From Sphingomonadales bacterium Ga0077557 (GTDB lineage Bacteria > Pseudomonadota > Alphaproteobacteria > Sphingomonadales > Sphingomonadaceae), in the NCBI GenBank assembly GCA_001464615.1, contig LNFI01000032.1:62001-126000 (forward strand): a DNA stretch of 64,000 nt. The letters are read 5' to 3'. The notes beneath the pieces were generated by a model. It had not been told where the DNA came from. It searched no databases and was given only the letters and a program-made list of their open reading frames with translations. Of the stretch, positions 38,001-46,408 are shown in pieces; position 1 is the first letter of the stretch, and each line of letters opens with the position of its first letter. The position numbers and the translations under genes were made by a program.

Positions 38001-39131
38001 ATGAGCTTCTACGCTTACATGCTGCGCTGCGCCGACGGGAGCTACTATACCGGGCACACAGATGATCTGGAGCATCGCATCGCCCAGCATCAGCATGGTG
38101 AGATTACAGGCTATACCCAGCGCCGACGGCCGGTAGAATTGGTGTGGTCCGAAGACTTCCAAACGCGGCTTGAAGCACTTGAGGTAGAGCGTCAGATCAA
38201 AGGCTGGACACGGAGGAAGAAGCAAGCCTTGATCGATAGCGACTGGCAGACCCTGCACGAGGCTTCAATTCCCCCGTCGGAGCGTGCCCTTCGACTTCGC
38301 TCAGGGCGAACGGAGGAAAGCTCTGAAATTCCAGGCCGAGATGACGATGGCAGTCACTTATCAACACCCGTTTGTGCTGAGCGAAGTCGAAGCACCGGCG
38401 CAACACCTGCCCCACCCCCTGTCATCGTCCTCGTCCGCCCGCAGCTTGGCGAGAATATCGGCAAGGCGGCGCGGGCGATGCTCAATTTTGGGTTGACCGA
38501 GCTGCGGCTCGTCGCGCCGCGGGATGGCTGGCCCAACCCATCGGCCGGGCCAGCGGCATCGGGCGCTGATATCGTGCTCGAACAGGCGACGGTGTTCGAT
38601 AGCGTTGCCGCTGCTGTCGCCGATTGCGCGCAGGTCTATGCCACCACGGTGCGCAAGCGCGGCGTGACCAAGCCGGTCGTCACGCCCGAACAGGCGGCCC
38701 GCGATATTCATGCCGCGCCCACCCGCGCGGCCATCCTGTTCGGGCCGGAACGCGCCGGGCTGGAGACTGACGATGTCGCGCTCGCCCGCACGATCATCAC
38801 CGTGCCGATCAACCCCGCCTTCGGCTCGCTCAATCTCGCCCAGGCGGTGATTCTGGTCGCTTATGAATGGAGCAAAGGGGTGGCGCTGGCCAGCCCGCCC
38901 AGCATCGACATGCCCGTGCCCGCGACGCAGGAAGAGCTGGAAGGGATGCTGCAGCAACTCGACACGATGCTGGGGGATGCCGGTTATTTTTTCCCGCCTG
39001 ATCGGACGGTGACGACCAAACGCACTTTGCGCACGCTGCTCACCAAGCCTGGCTGGTCAACGCAGGAAGTGCGGACGGTGCGCGGTATCCTGTCGACGCT
39101 TGATCGGCCACGCCCGAGCCGGGGCGGCTGA
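38001..39131 (+). CDS. GIY-YIG nuclease domain fused to TrmJ-type tRNA 2'-O-methyltransferase
   Basis: 376 residues in one open frame. Residues 1-90 are a small URI-type GIY-YIG domain (FYAYMLRCADGSYYTGHTDD, RRPVELVWSE, ERQIKGWTRRKKQALI). Residues 91-140 are a linker encoded by two repeat arms (RALRLRSGRTEES and CAERSRSTGA). Residues 141-376 are a SPOUT methyltransferase with LVRPQLGENIGKAARAM, FGPERAGL (247-254) and VPINPAFGSLNLAQA (268-282), matching TrmJ, which 2'-O-methylates tRNA position 32. No ATG or GTG lies in frame near residue 141, so the methyltransferase seems to depend on the nuclease start. A sequencing error creating the fusion cannot be excluded. Confidence 0.85.
   Translation: MSFYAYMLRCADGSYYTGHTDDLEHRIAQHQHGEITGYTQRRRPVELVWSEDFQTRLEALEVERQIKGWTRRKKQALIDSDWQTLHEASIPPSERALRLRSGRTEESSEIPGRDDDGSHLSTPVCAERSRSTGATPAPPPVIVLVRPQLGENIGKAARAMLNFGLTELRLVAPRDGWPNPSAGPAASGADIVLEQATVFDSVAAAVADCAQVYATTVRKRGVTKPVVTPEQAARDIHAAPTRAAILFGPERAGLETDDVALARTIITVPINPAFGSLNLAQAVILVAYEWSKGVALASPPSIDMPVPATQEELEGMLQQLDTMLGDAGYFFPPDRTVTTKRTLRTLLTKPGWSTQEVRTVRGILSTLDRPRPSRGG
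38286..38394. repeat. Two repeat arms inside the GIY-YIG-TrmJ gene
   Basis: A right-type arm (38286-38313) and a left-type arm (38367-38394) of the same palindromic family are separated by 53 bp and face the opposite way to the doublet at 37896. They code for the inter-domain linker. The 38367 arm is more diverged (TTTGTG in place of TTCGCC). With the upstream doublet they bracket the GIY-YIG domain. Confidence 0.85.
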
Positions 39132-39148
39132 CCAGCGGATAGCGGCGC

Positions 39149-39454
39149 TCAACGTTTGTCGAACAAATCCAGTTCATAGGCGATCGATGCTTCAACCAGA
39201 TCGTCCCACAAAGCCGCAATCGCGGCTTCGGGCAGGCCGAGCTTTGCGGCTTCAGCGCGGGCATTGGCGATCACCAAAGCCTTGCGCGCTTCATCGCGGA
39301 CCTTGTCGCGGGTCGGCTTGATCCGCGCGGCGGCGGCCATATAGGCAAAGCGCCGCGCCAACAGCGCGATCAGATCGCGATCGACCTGATCGACGCCGGC
39401 GCGGACCTCGGCCATGGTCATGCAGTCGGGGCCGGCAAGGATGGTGTTGCTCAT
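39149..39454 (-). CDS. Chorismate mutase (AroQ/PchB type)
   Basis: 101 residues, a single all-helical chorismate mutase type II domain: VRAGVDQVDRDLIALLARRF, YMAAAARIKPTRDKV and ARAEAAKLGLPEAAI. It rearranges chorismate to prephenate on the way to Phe/Tyr, although PchB-like proteins can also have isochorismate-pyruvate lyase activity. No partner aromatic genes are adjacent. It is convergent with trmJ and divergent from rpsD. Confidence 0.9.
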   Translation of the reverse strand: MSNTILAGPDCMTMAEVRAGVDQVDRDLIALLARRFAYMAAAARIKPTRDKVRDEARKALVIANARAEAAKLGLPEAAIAALWDDLVEASIAYELDLFDKR

Positions 39455-39521
39455 GCGCGGGGCTTTTGACGAACCAGTGCCCGCCTGTCCAGCGTGACGC
39501 GCCCAGCTTGATGCGCCCAGC

Positions 39522-39550
39522 TTGACTCCGGCGCCCAGCGCCGCTAACCG
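39522..39550 (+). promoter_or_regulatory. Predicted promoter of rpsD
   Basis: TTGACT (39522-39527), 17 bp, then TAACCG (39545-39550). The same TTGACT-N17 arrangement precedes rpmB. It would give a leader of about 135 nt before the rpsD ATG, long enough for S4 autoregulation, though no specific fold was identified. A 12-13 bp direct repeat (GCGCCCAGCTTGA) precedes it. Confidence 0.5.
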
Positions 39551-39691
39551 CCCGCCTTCGCAAATGGCCCCGCACCCCGGTGAAGCGGTGGCCCTGTTTC
39601 GGTCCTCAACAGATCAGCACAGAGCGATGACCGGGATATCGCGCGCCCAATCGGGCACGCGGTCGTTGTTGGCAATTGCAAAGGAAGAAAC

Positions 39692-40306
39692 ATGTCGAAG
39701 CGCCAAAGCGCCAAGTATAAGCTCGATCGCCGGATGGGCGAGAACATCTGGGGTCGTCCCAAGAGCCCGGTTAACAAGCGTGAATATGGCCCCGGCCAGC
39801 ACGGCCAGCGCCGCAAGGGCAAGGTTTCCGACTTCGGCCTGCAGCTGCGCGCCAAGCAGAAGCTGAAGGGCTATTATGGCGACGTGACCGAAAAGCAGTT
39901 CCGCGCCTGCTATCACGAAGCCAGCCGCATGAAGGGCGATACCAGCCAGAACCTGATCGGCTTGCTCGAACAGCGCCTGGATATGATCGTTTATCGCGCC
40001 AAGTTTGCGCCGACGGTGTTTGCCGCGCGCCAGCTCGTTTCGCATGGCCACATCAAGGTCAATGGCGTGAAGTGCAACATCGCTTCGCGTCGGGTATTCC
40101 CTGGCGAAGAAATCACGCTGGGCAGCAAGGCGCAGGAAATGGCGCTGGTGATGGAAGCGCAGAGCTTGGCCGAGCGCGACATCCCCGAATATGTCGCCCC
40201 CGATGGCGCCGCCAAGGTGACCTTCACCCGCGTACCGACGCTGGATGAAGTGCCTTATCCGGTGAAGATGGAGCCGAATCTGGTGGTGGAATTTTACTCG
40301 CGTTGA
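39692..40306 (+). CDS. rpsD: 30S ribosomal protein S4
   Basis: 204 residues. [20 protein letters not shown] and the S4 RNA-binding domain ([29 protein letters not shown]) are unmistakable. A primary 16S rRNA binder, it also regulates ribosomal operons in other bacteria. Here it is monocistronic, away from the alpha operon, as usual in alphaproteobacteria. A GGAAG ribosome site precedes the ATG, and a terminator follows at 40419. Confidence 0.98.
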   Translation: MSKRQSAKYKLDRRMGENIWGRPKSPVNKREYGPGQHGQRRKGKVSDFGLQLRAKQKLKGYYGDVTEKQFRACYHEASRMKGDTSQNLIGLLEQRLDMIVYRAKFAPTVFAARQLVSHGHIKVNGVKCNIASRRVFPGEEITLGSKAQEMALVMEAQSLAERDIPEYVAPDGAAKVTFTRVPTLDEVPYPVKMEPNLVVEFYSR

Positions 40307-40410
40307 TGACGCGGATTAGCGCCAGCTAATCCGGACATTCAGCGCGAGCGGCCGGCGTCGATCAATCGACGACCGACGACGTGGCTTTGCCGCGGCGCTC
40401 AACCCAACGA

Positions 40411-40443
40411 GAAAAGGAGCGGTCCTCACGGGCCGCCTTTTTT
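40411..40443. terminator. Intrinsic terminator of rpsD
   Basis: A stem GCGGTCC/GGGCCGC (40419-40425 and 40430-40436) with a TCAC loop is followed by CTTTTTT (40437-40443). AAAAGG upstream could pair with the T-run. It sits between the convergent rpsD and S9-peptidase genes and may serve both. Confidence 0.88.
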
Positions 40444-40453
40444 CGTGTCTGGG

Positions 40454-42451
40454 TTAATCCGGCAGCTTCATCGTTGCCCTTAGAAAGGCGTCGCTCCTGG
40501 CCAGCATGGTGGTCCGCGCACTCGCATCATCCAATTGGTGATCGAGGCCCTTAAACTCGACCAGTTCGACGGGCTTGCCCGCCGATTTCAGGCGTGACGC
40601 CATCAGCCGGGATTCACCAATGCCGACATTCTGGTCGCCATCGCCGTGGAACATCAGCACCGGGACTTTGAAGACGGCAGCGTTCCTGGCGGGTGAGCCT
40701 TCGCTGACATGCGGCCCCCTGCCGATAAACTGGTCGCGCAGCGCATATTGCTTGAAGCCGCGGAGCTCCTCACGCCAGCTGTCCAGGTCGGTCACGGGGG
40801 CAATGGCGACGATTGCCTTGAACAAATTGGGATCCAGCACCGACGATTGCAGCGCGGCATAGCCGCCATAAGACCAGCCCACGATCGCCAGATGATCGGG
40901 CGTGGTAATGCCCTGCGTGATCAGCCAGCGTCCGGCATCGTTGACATCGCCAATCGCGATCCGCCAGGATCTAAAGCCATTTTCGACGAACCAATTGTCG
41001 CCATAGCCCGTCGATCCGCGATAATTGGGTTGCAGCACGGCATAGCCCCGCGCGGCATAAAATTGCGCGAGCCAGTCAAACCCCCATTCGTCGCGCGCGC
41101 CCGGCCCGCCATGCGGCATGACAATGGCGGGGATGTTCTTGCCGGTGCTGCCGGGCGGCAGCGTCAGATAAGCGGGGATCTGCGCGCCGTCATTGGCTTT
41201 GATCGAGATGGTTTTGACGGTGGCGAGCTTGCGGTCGTCAAGGTCGGGCCGCACCGCCACCAAAGAATCGAGATGCCGATTTTTCTTGTTAAACACCATA
41301 TAGCGGCCCGGATCGACGTCGCTCCCAAGCCAAATCAGCAGCTTGCTTTCATCGCTGTTGGCATCGACAAAGCTGACCAGCGGTAGCTCCGGTACGGCCT
41401 TTTGTAGCGCCTGTTGCAGTTTTTTGAGTTCCGGATCGAAAAACGCCGTTTGGCGTCGATCAGTGACGAAGGAAACACCGACAACCCGGTTTTTGCGCCC
41501 GATACGGATCAGTTCGCCAAGATCGACATCGGGCCGGGCAAAGACCAGTTCCTGTTTCGCCGATCCGTCCAGAGCGACCTTGAAGAGCGCGCGTCGCCCA
41601 TCAAGCGTATCATAGCCATAAGCAACATTTTCGGTTGGATCGACGGCCCATGGATCAAAATTGCTCTCGCCTTTGCGGCCACCATTGACCGTGCTCAGTG
41701 GCAACCATTGTTTGCTGGCGGGCGAACGATAGAGATATTTGACCTGATCCTTCACCATGCCGTCCGAATCCTCGGGGCGAAGGCCCATGATGCGAACATT
41801 GCCCAGACCATCAGTGATATATTCCACCGCCAGCGCGTTAGCGCGTTCGATCACCGTGCGTTTCAGCGTCGTCGGATCGATCCGTTCGACCCCCAAGCCC
41901 GGTCGATTTGACCCGGTGCTAAAGGTTCCTGTGGAGGAAGTTTCGACAAATTGTCGCGTCATCAGCAACGCATTGCCTTCAGCATCGCCAAACCAGTCGA
42001 TCACGCTGCCACCATTCTGCATGACCTCCAATGCATCAGGTCCTTCGCGCGCGGTGACGACCTTCATCTCTTTGCCATCGCGGTTGATCGCGATGGTTCG
42101 GGTAAAGCCGAGCGCATCGACACCTTTTCCTGCCACCGTATAGATGGAGCAGATCAGCCGGTCGTCATTGGCCCAGTCGCATCCCGTCAAGCGCTCGGGA
42201 TCGCCATCTGAACTGAGGATCGATACGGGCCTTTGACTGCCATCGACCCAGCCTGTCGCGAGCACCACTGACTTGCCTTTGCCAGAGATTAACATCGCAA
42301 AATATTGGCCGTTGGGTGACAGGCTGATGCTGCGGACAAATTCGCGCGCGCCAAAAGCCTGCGCGGTCTGGACGGCGGTTGGTTGCTGCTGCGCGGCAAC
42401 CGGTGCCCACCCCCATGCCGTCGCCGCGAAGACCAGCCAAACCCGTTTCAT
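40454..42451 (-). CDS. Exported S9-family serine peptidase (prolyl oligopeptidase/acylaminoacyl-peptidase type)
   Basis: About 665 residues. The signal peptide (MKRVWLVFAATAWGWAPVAA) is followed by a beta-propeller-like N-terminal region and an alpha/beta-hydrolase domain. The catalytic Ser is in VGWSYGGYAAL, the Asp in FHGDGDQNVG and the His in GLDHQLDD. It likely degrades peptides in the periplasm. The ATG at 42451 has GGGGAAG upstream; a longer start at 42472 would spoil the signal peptide. Divergent from an M28 peptidase, which suggests a shared peptide-scavenging role. Confidence 0.9.
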   Translation of the reverse strand: MKRVWLVFAATAWGWAPVAAQQQPTAVQTAQAFGAREFVRSISLSPNGQYFAMLISGKGKSVVLATGWVDGSQRPVSILSSDGDPERLTGCDWANDDRLICSIYTVAGKGVDALGFTRTIAINRDGKEMKVVTAREGPDALEVMQNGGSVIDWFGDAEGNALLMTRQFVETSSTGTFSTGSNRPGLGVERIDPTTLKRTVIERANALAVEYITDGLGNVRIMGLRPEDSDGMVKDQVKYLYRSPASKQWLPLSTVNGGRKGESNFDPWAVDPTENVAYGYDTLDGRRALFKVALDGSAKQELVFARPDVDLGELIRIGRKNRVVGVSFVTDRRQTAFFDPELKKLQQALQKAVPELPLVSFVDANSDESKLLIWLGSDVDPGRYMVFNKKNRHLDSLVAVRPDLDDRKLATVKTISIKANDGAQIPAYLTLPPGSTGKNIPAIVMPHGGPGARDEWGFDWLAQFYAARGYAVLQPNYRGSTGYGDNWFVENGFRSWRIAIGDVNDAGRWLITQGITTPDHLAIVGWSYGGYAALQSSVLDPNLFKAIVAIAPVTDLDSWREELRGFKQYALRDQFIGRGPHVSEGSPARNAAVFKVPVLMFHGDGDQNVGIGESRLMASRLKSAGKPVELVEFKGLDHQLDDASARTTMLARSDAFLRATMKLPD

Positions 42452-42587
42452 TACTCTTCCCCGGTTTTTCATATTGTTGCTCGATCAGCCTAACCATTCG
42501 CCGGGGGCTCGCAAGCGACATCGTGGCGATTGCTTGCGCCCGCTCAAATCGGCTGCCAGAAGCGCTCGCATCCTACCGGGAGAGACG

Positions 42588-44231
42588 ATGATGAGCCGCC
42601 TGCCTTTGCTGTTTGCCGTGCCATTGGCGCTGTCCATCCCGACTGGTGTCTGCGCGAAGGACGCGCCGACCATCTCGGTGGAAACACTTAAGACCATCGA
42701 CAAGGAGCTGTCGTCCGACGCCTTTGAAGGCCGCGCGCCGACGACACCGGCCGAGGACAAAACGGTCGCCTATATCATCGCGCAGATGAAGGCGGCGGGG
42801 CTGCAGCCCGGCAATAAGGGCAGCTGGACGCAGGATGTACCGATGGTCGAATCAACCTTCGCCAACATCAGCCCCTTGGTGTTTGTCGGTGGCAGTGCAC
42901 CAGTGAGCCTTGCGCCGAATACCGACGTGGTCGTGCGCAGTTACCGCGTGCTGCCGCAGATCGCGGTCAACGACAGCGAGGTTGTATTCGTCGGCTATGG
43001 CATCAACGCGCCCGAACGCGGCTGGAACGATTATGCCGGGGTTGATGTGCGCGGCAAGACGGTGATCATTCTGGTCAACGATCCCGACTGGCAGACGCCG
43101 GGGCGCGAAGGGCTCTTCGAAGGCCGCGCGATGACCTATTATGGTCGTTGGACCTATAAGTACGAAGAAGCGGCGCGGCAGGGCGCCGCGGCCGCGATCA
43201 TCGTCCATGATACCGAACCGGCGGCTTATGGCTGGGGCGTGGTCGAATCGAGCAACACGCGGCCTTCGCTCGAGCTCGACGTGCCGGGCGATCATCTCGA
43301 CCAGAGCGCGGCGATCGGCTGGATGCAACTCGATGCCGCCAAGCGCGTGTTCGCTAGTGCAGGCACGGATTTCGCAAGCCTGAGCGAGGCCGCAAAGGTC
43401 AAGGGCTTCAAGGCAGTCCCGCTTGGGCTGAAGGCATCCGTGTCGATGACTGCGACGATCAAGCGGCAGAAGTCTAAGAATGTGATCGGCGTGCTGCCGG
43501 GCAAGACCGCGCCAAAGGACTATGTCCTCTATACCGCGCATTGGGATCACCTCGGCCGCTGCACGCCAGTCAAGGGCGACACTATCTGCAATGGCGCAGT
43601 CGATAATGCGAGCGGCATCGCCGGGCTGATCGCGCTCGCTGAGGCCTATACCAAGGCTGGCCCTGCCGCGCGCTCGGTCGCGTTTCTGGCGGTGACGGCA
43701 GAGGAATCGGGGCTGCTCGGCTCGCAATATTATGCTGAGCATCCGGTCTATCCGCTGGCCCGAACGGTCGGCGGGGTCAACATGGACAGCTTGAATGTCA
43801 TTGGCCTCACCAAGGATTTCGTGGTGACGGGCGCGGGCAAATCTGAACTCGAAGACCTGATCGTGCCGCTGGCGGCCGCGCAGGACCGCGTGATCAAGCC
43901 CGAACCAAGCCCCGAACGCGGCGGCTATTTCCGGTCGGATCATTTCAGCTTTGCCAAGCTGGGCGTGCCGATGCTCGATGCCGGATCAGGCCAGGATCTC
44001 GTCAAGGGCGGGACAGCGGCGGGGCGCGCTGCGGCGGAGGATTATGTCACCAATCGCTATCACAAGCCGCAAGACGAATATAATGCGGATTGGGACTGGT
44101 CGGGCGCGGTCGCTGATCTGACGCTTTATTACCGGCTCGGGCGGCAATTGGCGGACGGCAAAAGCTGGCCAAACTGGTATAAGACGGCGGAGTTTCGCAG
44201 CGTGCGCGACAAGTCGCGCGCGGGCCAATAG
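42588..44231 (+). CDS. Exported M28-family aminopeptidase with PA domain
   Basis: About 547 residues. The signal peptide (MMSRLPLLFAVPLALS, with AKD after the cut) is followed by a PA-type insertion (VGYGINAPERGWNDYAGVDV and so on). The zinc ligands are AHWDHLG, GAVDNASG, EESGLLGS, MDSLNV and RSDHFSF, so both metal sites look complete. It likely removes N-terminal residues from peptides in the periplasm. The ATG at 42588 has GGGAGA upstream. 12 bp separate it from aguA on the same strand. Confidence 0.92.
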   Translation: MMSRLPLLFAVPLALSIPTGVCAKDAPTISVETLKTIDKELSSDAFEGRAPTTPAEDKTVAYIIAQMKAAGLQPGNKGSWTQDVPMVESTFANISPLVFVGGSAPVSLAPNTDVVVRSYRVLPQIAVNDSEVVFVGYGINAPERGWNDYAGVDVRGKTVIILVNDPDWQTPGREGLFEGRAMTYYGRWTYKYEEAARQGAAAAIIVHDTEPAAYGWGVVESSNTRPSLELDVPGDHLDQSAAIGWMQLDAAKRVFASAGTDFASLSEAAKVKGFKAVPLGLKASVSMTATIKRQKSKNVIGVLPGKTAPKDYVLYTAHWDHLGRCTPVKGDTICNGAVDNASGIAGLIALAEAYTKAGPAARSVAFLAVTAEESGLLGSQYYAEHPVYPLARTVGGVNMDSLNVIGLTKDFVVTGAGKSELEDLIVPLAAAQDRVIKPEPSPERGGYFRSDHFSFAKLGVPMLDAGSGQDLVKGGTAAGRAAAEDYVTNRYHKPQDEYNADWDWSGAVADLTLYYRLGRQLADGKSWPNWYKTAEFRSVRDKSRAGQ

Positions 44232-44243
44232 GAGCAGAAGCGC

Positions 44244-45212
44244 GTGACGAAGGTGATCCAGCCCGCCGAATGGGCGCACCACAAGGCGGTGTGGATCGGC
44301 TTTCCCAGCCATTCCGAATTATGGCTTGAGGATATCGATCCGGCGCGCGTTGAGGTGGTGGCGTTCGCGCGCGCAGTCCATGCCGATGGCGCGGGCGAAA
44401 AGGTGATCCTGGTTGCCGCCTCTATCGAGGCAAGCGACACCGCGCGGAAGATGGCCCCCTTTGCCGAGGTGATTATCGAGCCGTTCGGCGATATCTGGCT
44501 GCGCGATACCGCGCCGATTTTCGTGTCGAAATCGGCGGCGCGCGATTTTCGCTTTAACGGCTGGGGCGGCAAATATGATTTGCCCGGCGATGACGATATC
44601 GGCGCACGGCTGGCGCGCACGCGGCGGGTCGAGCTCGAGCACTGCGACTGGGTGCTGGAGGGCGGCGCGATCGATGGCGACGGCACCGGCCTGGTCGTCA
44701 CCACCGAACAATGCCTGCTCAATCCCAACCGCAATCCCGGCTTTTCCAGGCCGATGGTCGCTGAATTCCTGAAACGCGACCTGGGCTTCAGCGATGTGCT
44801 GTGGCTGGGCAACGGGTTGCTCAACGACCATACCGACGGGCATGTCGATAACCTGGCGCGGTTCGTGGCACCGGGATTGCTGGCGATCCCCGAAGGGACC
44901 GACAACGACCCTAATTGGCGCGTCTATCAGGCAGCCGCCGAAAATGCGGCGGCGTTCGGGGTGGAGGTGGTCCGGGTGCCATCGCCGGGGCGGATCCTGC
45001 ACGATGAAGAGATCGTCCCCGCCAGCTATATGAATTTTTATATCGGCAATGCCAGCGTGGTCGTACCCCAATATGGATCGTCGAACGATGACGCGGCGGT
45101 AGCGGCCTTTGCCGCGCTTTTCCCCAATCACCACGTCGTCGGCCAGCGCGCCGACCATATCCTGACGGGTGGCGGCAGTTTCCACTGCATTAGCCAGCAG
45201 ATTCCGGGGTAG
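44244..45212 (+). CDS. aguA: Agmatine deiminase
   Basis: 322 residues, peptidylarginine-deiminase-like fold. The catalytic cysteine is C315 in GGGSFHCISQQ at the C-terminus; other active-site segments are DIWLRDTAPIF and NDHTDGHVDN. It hydrolyses agmatine to N-carbamoylputrescine, which AguB (45353) converts to putrescine. It starts at GTG 44244. A palindromic repeat separates it from aguB, so cotranscription is uncertain. Confidence 0.95.
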   Translation: MTKVIQPAEWAHHKAVWIGFPSHSELWLEDIDPARVEVVAFARAVHADGAGEKVILVAASIEASDTARKMAPFAEVIIEPFGDIWLRDTAPIFVSKSAARDFRFNGWGGKYDLPGDDDIGARLARTRRVELEHCDWVLEGGAIDGDGTGLVVTTEQCLLNPNRNPGFSRPMVAEFLKRDLGFSDVLWLGNGLLNDHTDGHVDNLARFVAPGLLAIPEGTDNDPNWRVYQAAAENAAAFGVEVVRVPSPGRILHDEEIVPASYMNFYIGNASVVVPQYGSSNDDAAVAAFAALFPNHHVVGQRADHILTGGGSFHCISQQIPG

Positions 45213-45245
45213 GAATCATTTAACGGGATTCCTATTGTCCCGCAT

Positions 45246-45314
45246 CCGTTCGCCCTGAGCGAAGTCGAAGGGCAAGCGCTGCGCCGGGGCTTTGACTTCG
45301 CTCAGCCCGAACGG
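45246..45314. repeat. Palindromic repeat doublet between aguA and aguB
   Basis: Inverted arms 45246-45273 and 45287-45314 have a short 13-bp spacer. The core is the same CTGAGCGAAGTCGAAG family as at 28.8, 37.9, 38.3 and 46.3 kb. It has no long-form terminal repeats. A transcript through it would form a long hairpin between the two agmatine genes. Confidence 0.88.
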
Positions 45315-45352
45315 AATGAGGACATCATTACGATACCGAGCGAGGACCAGAG

Positions 45353-46213
45353 ATGACCGAGATCACCGTCGCCGCGCTACAGCTTGCGTTTGGCCCCGAT
45401 ATCAATGCGAACATCGCCAATGTTGCGCGGCTGGTGCGCGAAGCAGCGGCGCGTGGCGCGCAGGTGATCCTGCCGCCTGAATTGTTCGAGGGCGAGTATT
45501 TCTGCCGGGTCGAGGATGAGGGCCTGTTCGCCACCGCCAAGCCTGTAGCCGAGCACCAGGCGGTGCTGGCGATGCAGGCGCTTGCGGCTGAGCTTCGCGT
45601 TGCCATCCCGACCAGCTTTTTCGAAGCCGATGGGCCGCACCACTATAATTCGCTGGCGATGATTGGCCCCGATGGCGCGGTGCAGGGCGTCTATCGCAAA
45701 AGCCATATTCCCGATGGGCCGGGCTATGAGGAAAAATTCTATTTTCGGCCGGGCAATACCGGCTTCAAGGTGTGGCCTGGGCCCAGCGGCACGGCCGATA
45801 CCACGCTCGGCATCGGCATTTGCTGGGACCAATGGTATCCCGAAACCGCGCGCGCGATGATGCTAATGGGCGCGCAGCTGCTGTTCTACCCAACCGCGAT
45901 CGGCAGCGAACCGCATGACGAGGGGCTCGACACCGCCCGGCTGTGGCGCCGCGCGATGGTGGGACATGCGGTGTCGAATGTGGTGCCGGTGGTGGCGGCC
46001 AACCGGATCGGTACCGAGCACGGCCAGACATTCTACGGCACTAGCTTCATCACCGACGAGCGCGGCGACATCCTCGCCGAGCTTGGCCGCGAGGAAGAAG
46101 GCGTGATCACCGCGACGCTCGACATCGACCGGGTCAAGCGCCACCGCGCCGCTTTTGGCTTTTTCCGCGATCGTCGCCCCGAATTATACGGGCGGCTGGT
46201 GCAGGATATCTAG
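45353..46213 (+). CDS. aguB: N-carbamoylputrescine amidase
   Basis: 286 residues, nitrilase family. The catalytic triad Glu-Lys-Cys is E43 (LPPELFEGEYF), K116 (VYRKSHIPDGPGY) and C157 (GIGICWDQWYPE). It releases putrescine, CO2 and ammonia from N-carbamoylputrescine, completing the AguA-AguB route. Its TAG stop (46211-46213) falls exactly at the edge of the long composite repeat, which may have supplied it. Confidence 0.95.
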   Translation: MTEITVAALQLAFGPDINANIANVARLVREAAARGAQVILPPELFEGEYFCRVEDEGLFATAKPVAEHQAVLAMQALAAELRVAIPTSFFEADGPHHYNSLAMIGPDGAVQGVYRKSHIPDGPGYEEKFYFRPGNTGFKVWPGPSGTADTTLGIGICWDQWYPETARAMMLMGAQLLFYPTAIGSEPHDEGLDTARLWRRAMVGHAVSNVVPVVAANRIGTEHGQTFYGTSFITDERGDILAELGREEEGVITATLDIDRVKRHRAAFGFFRDRRPELYGRLVQDI

Positions 46214-46356
46214 AGTGGGATGACGTTAGGTCGCTTCAACCTCACACCCGTTCGGCCCCGGATCAGGTCCGGGGGAAGTCGAAGCCCACGCGCTTCGCAT
46301 GGCCTTCGATTTCGCTCAGGGCGAACGCGGTTTGGGTTGGCCCAATCCAAAGTCCT
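46211..46356 (-). repeat. Composite palindromic repeat, copy B (long form, inverted relative to copy A)
   Basis: It matches 28794-28929 in reverse complement over its length, including the right end GAAGCGACCTAACGTCAT and the left end ACTTTGGATTG. One arm is altered: part of its core is replaced by a different palindrome (CCCCGGA at 46256-46262, TCCGGGG at 46268-46274). It lies between aguB and a PLP-enzyme gene that converges on it. Confidence 0.85.
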
Positions 46357-46408
46357 CCCGCTCAAGACCGGACACCGCCGCCGTCGGTGCGGCGATGTCC
46401 CTTTGCCC

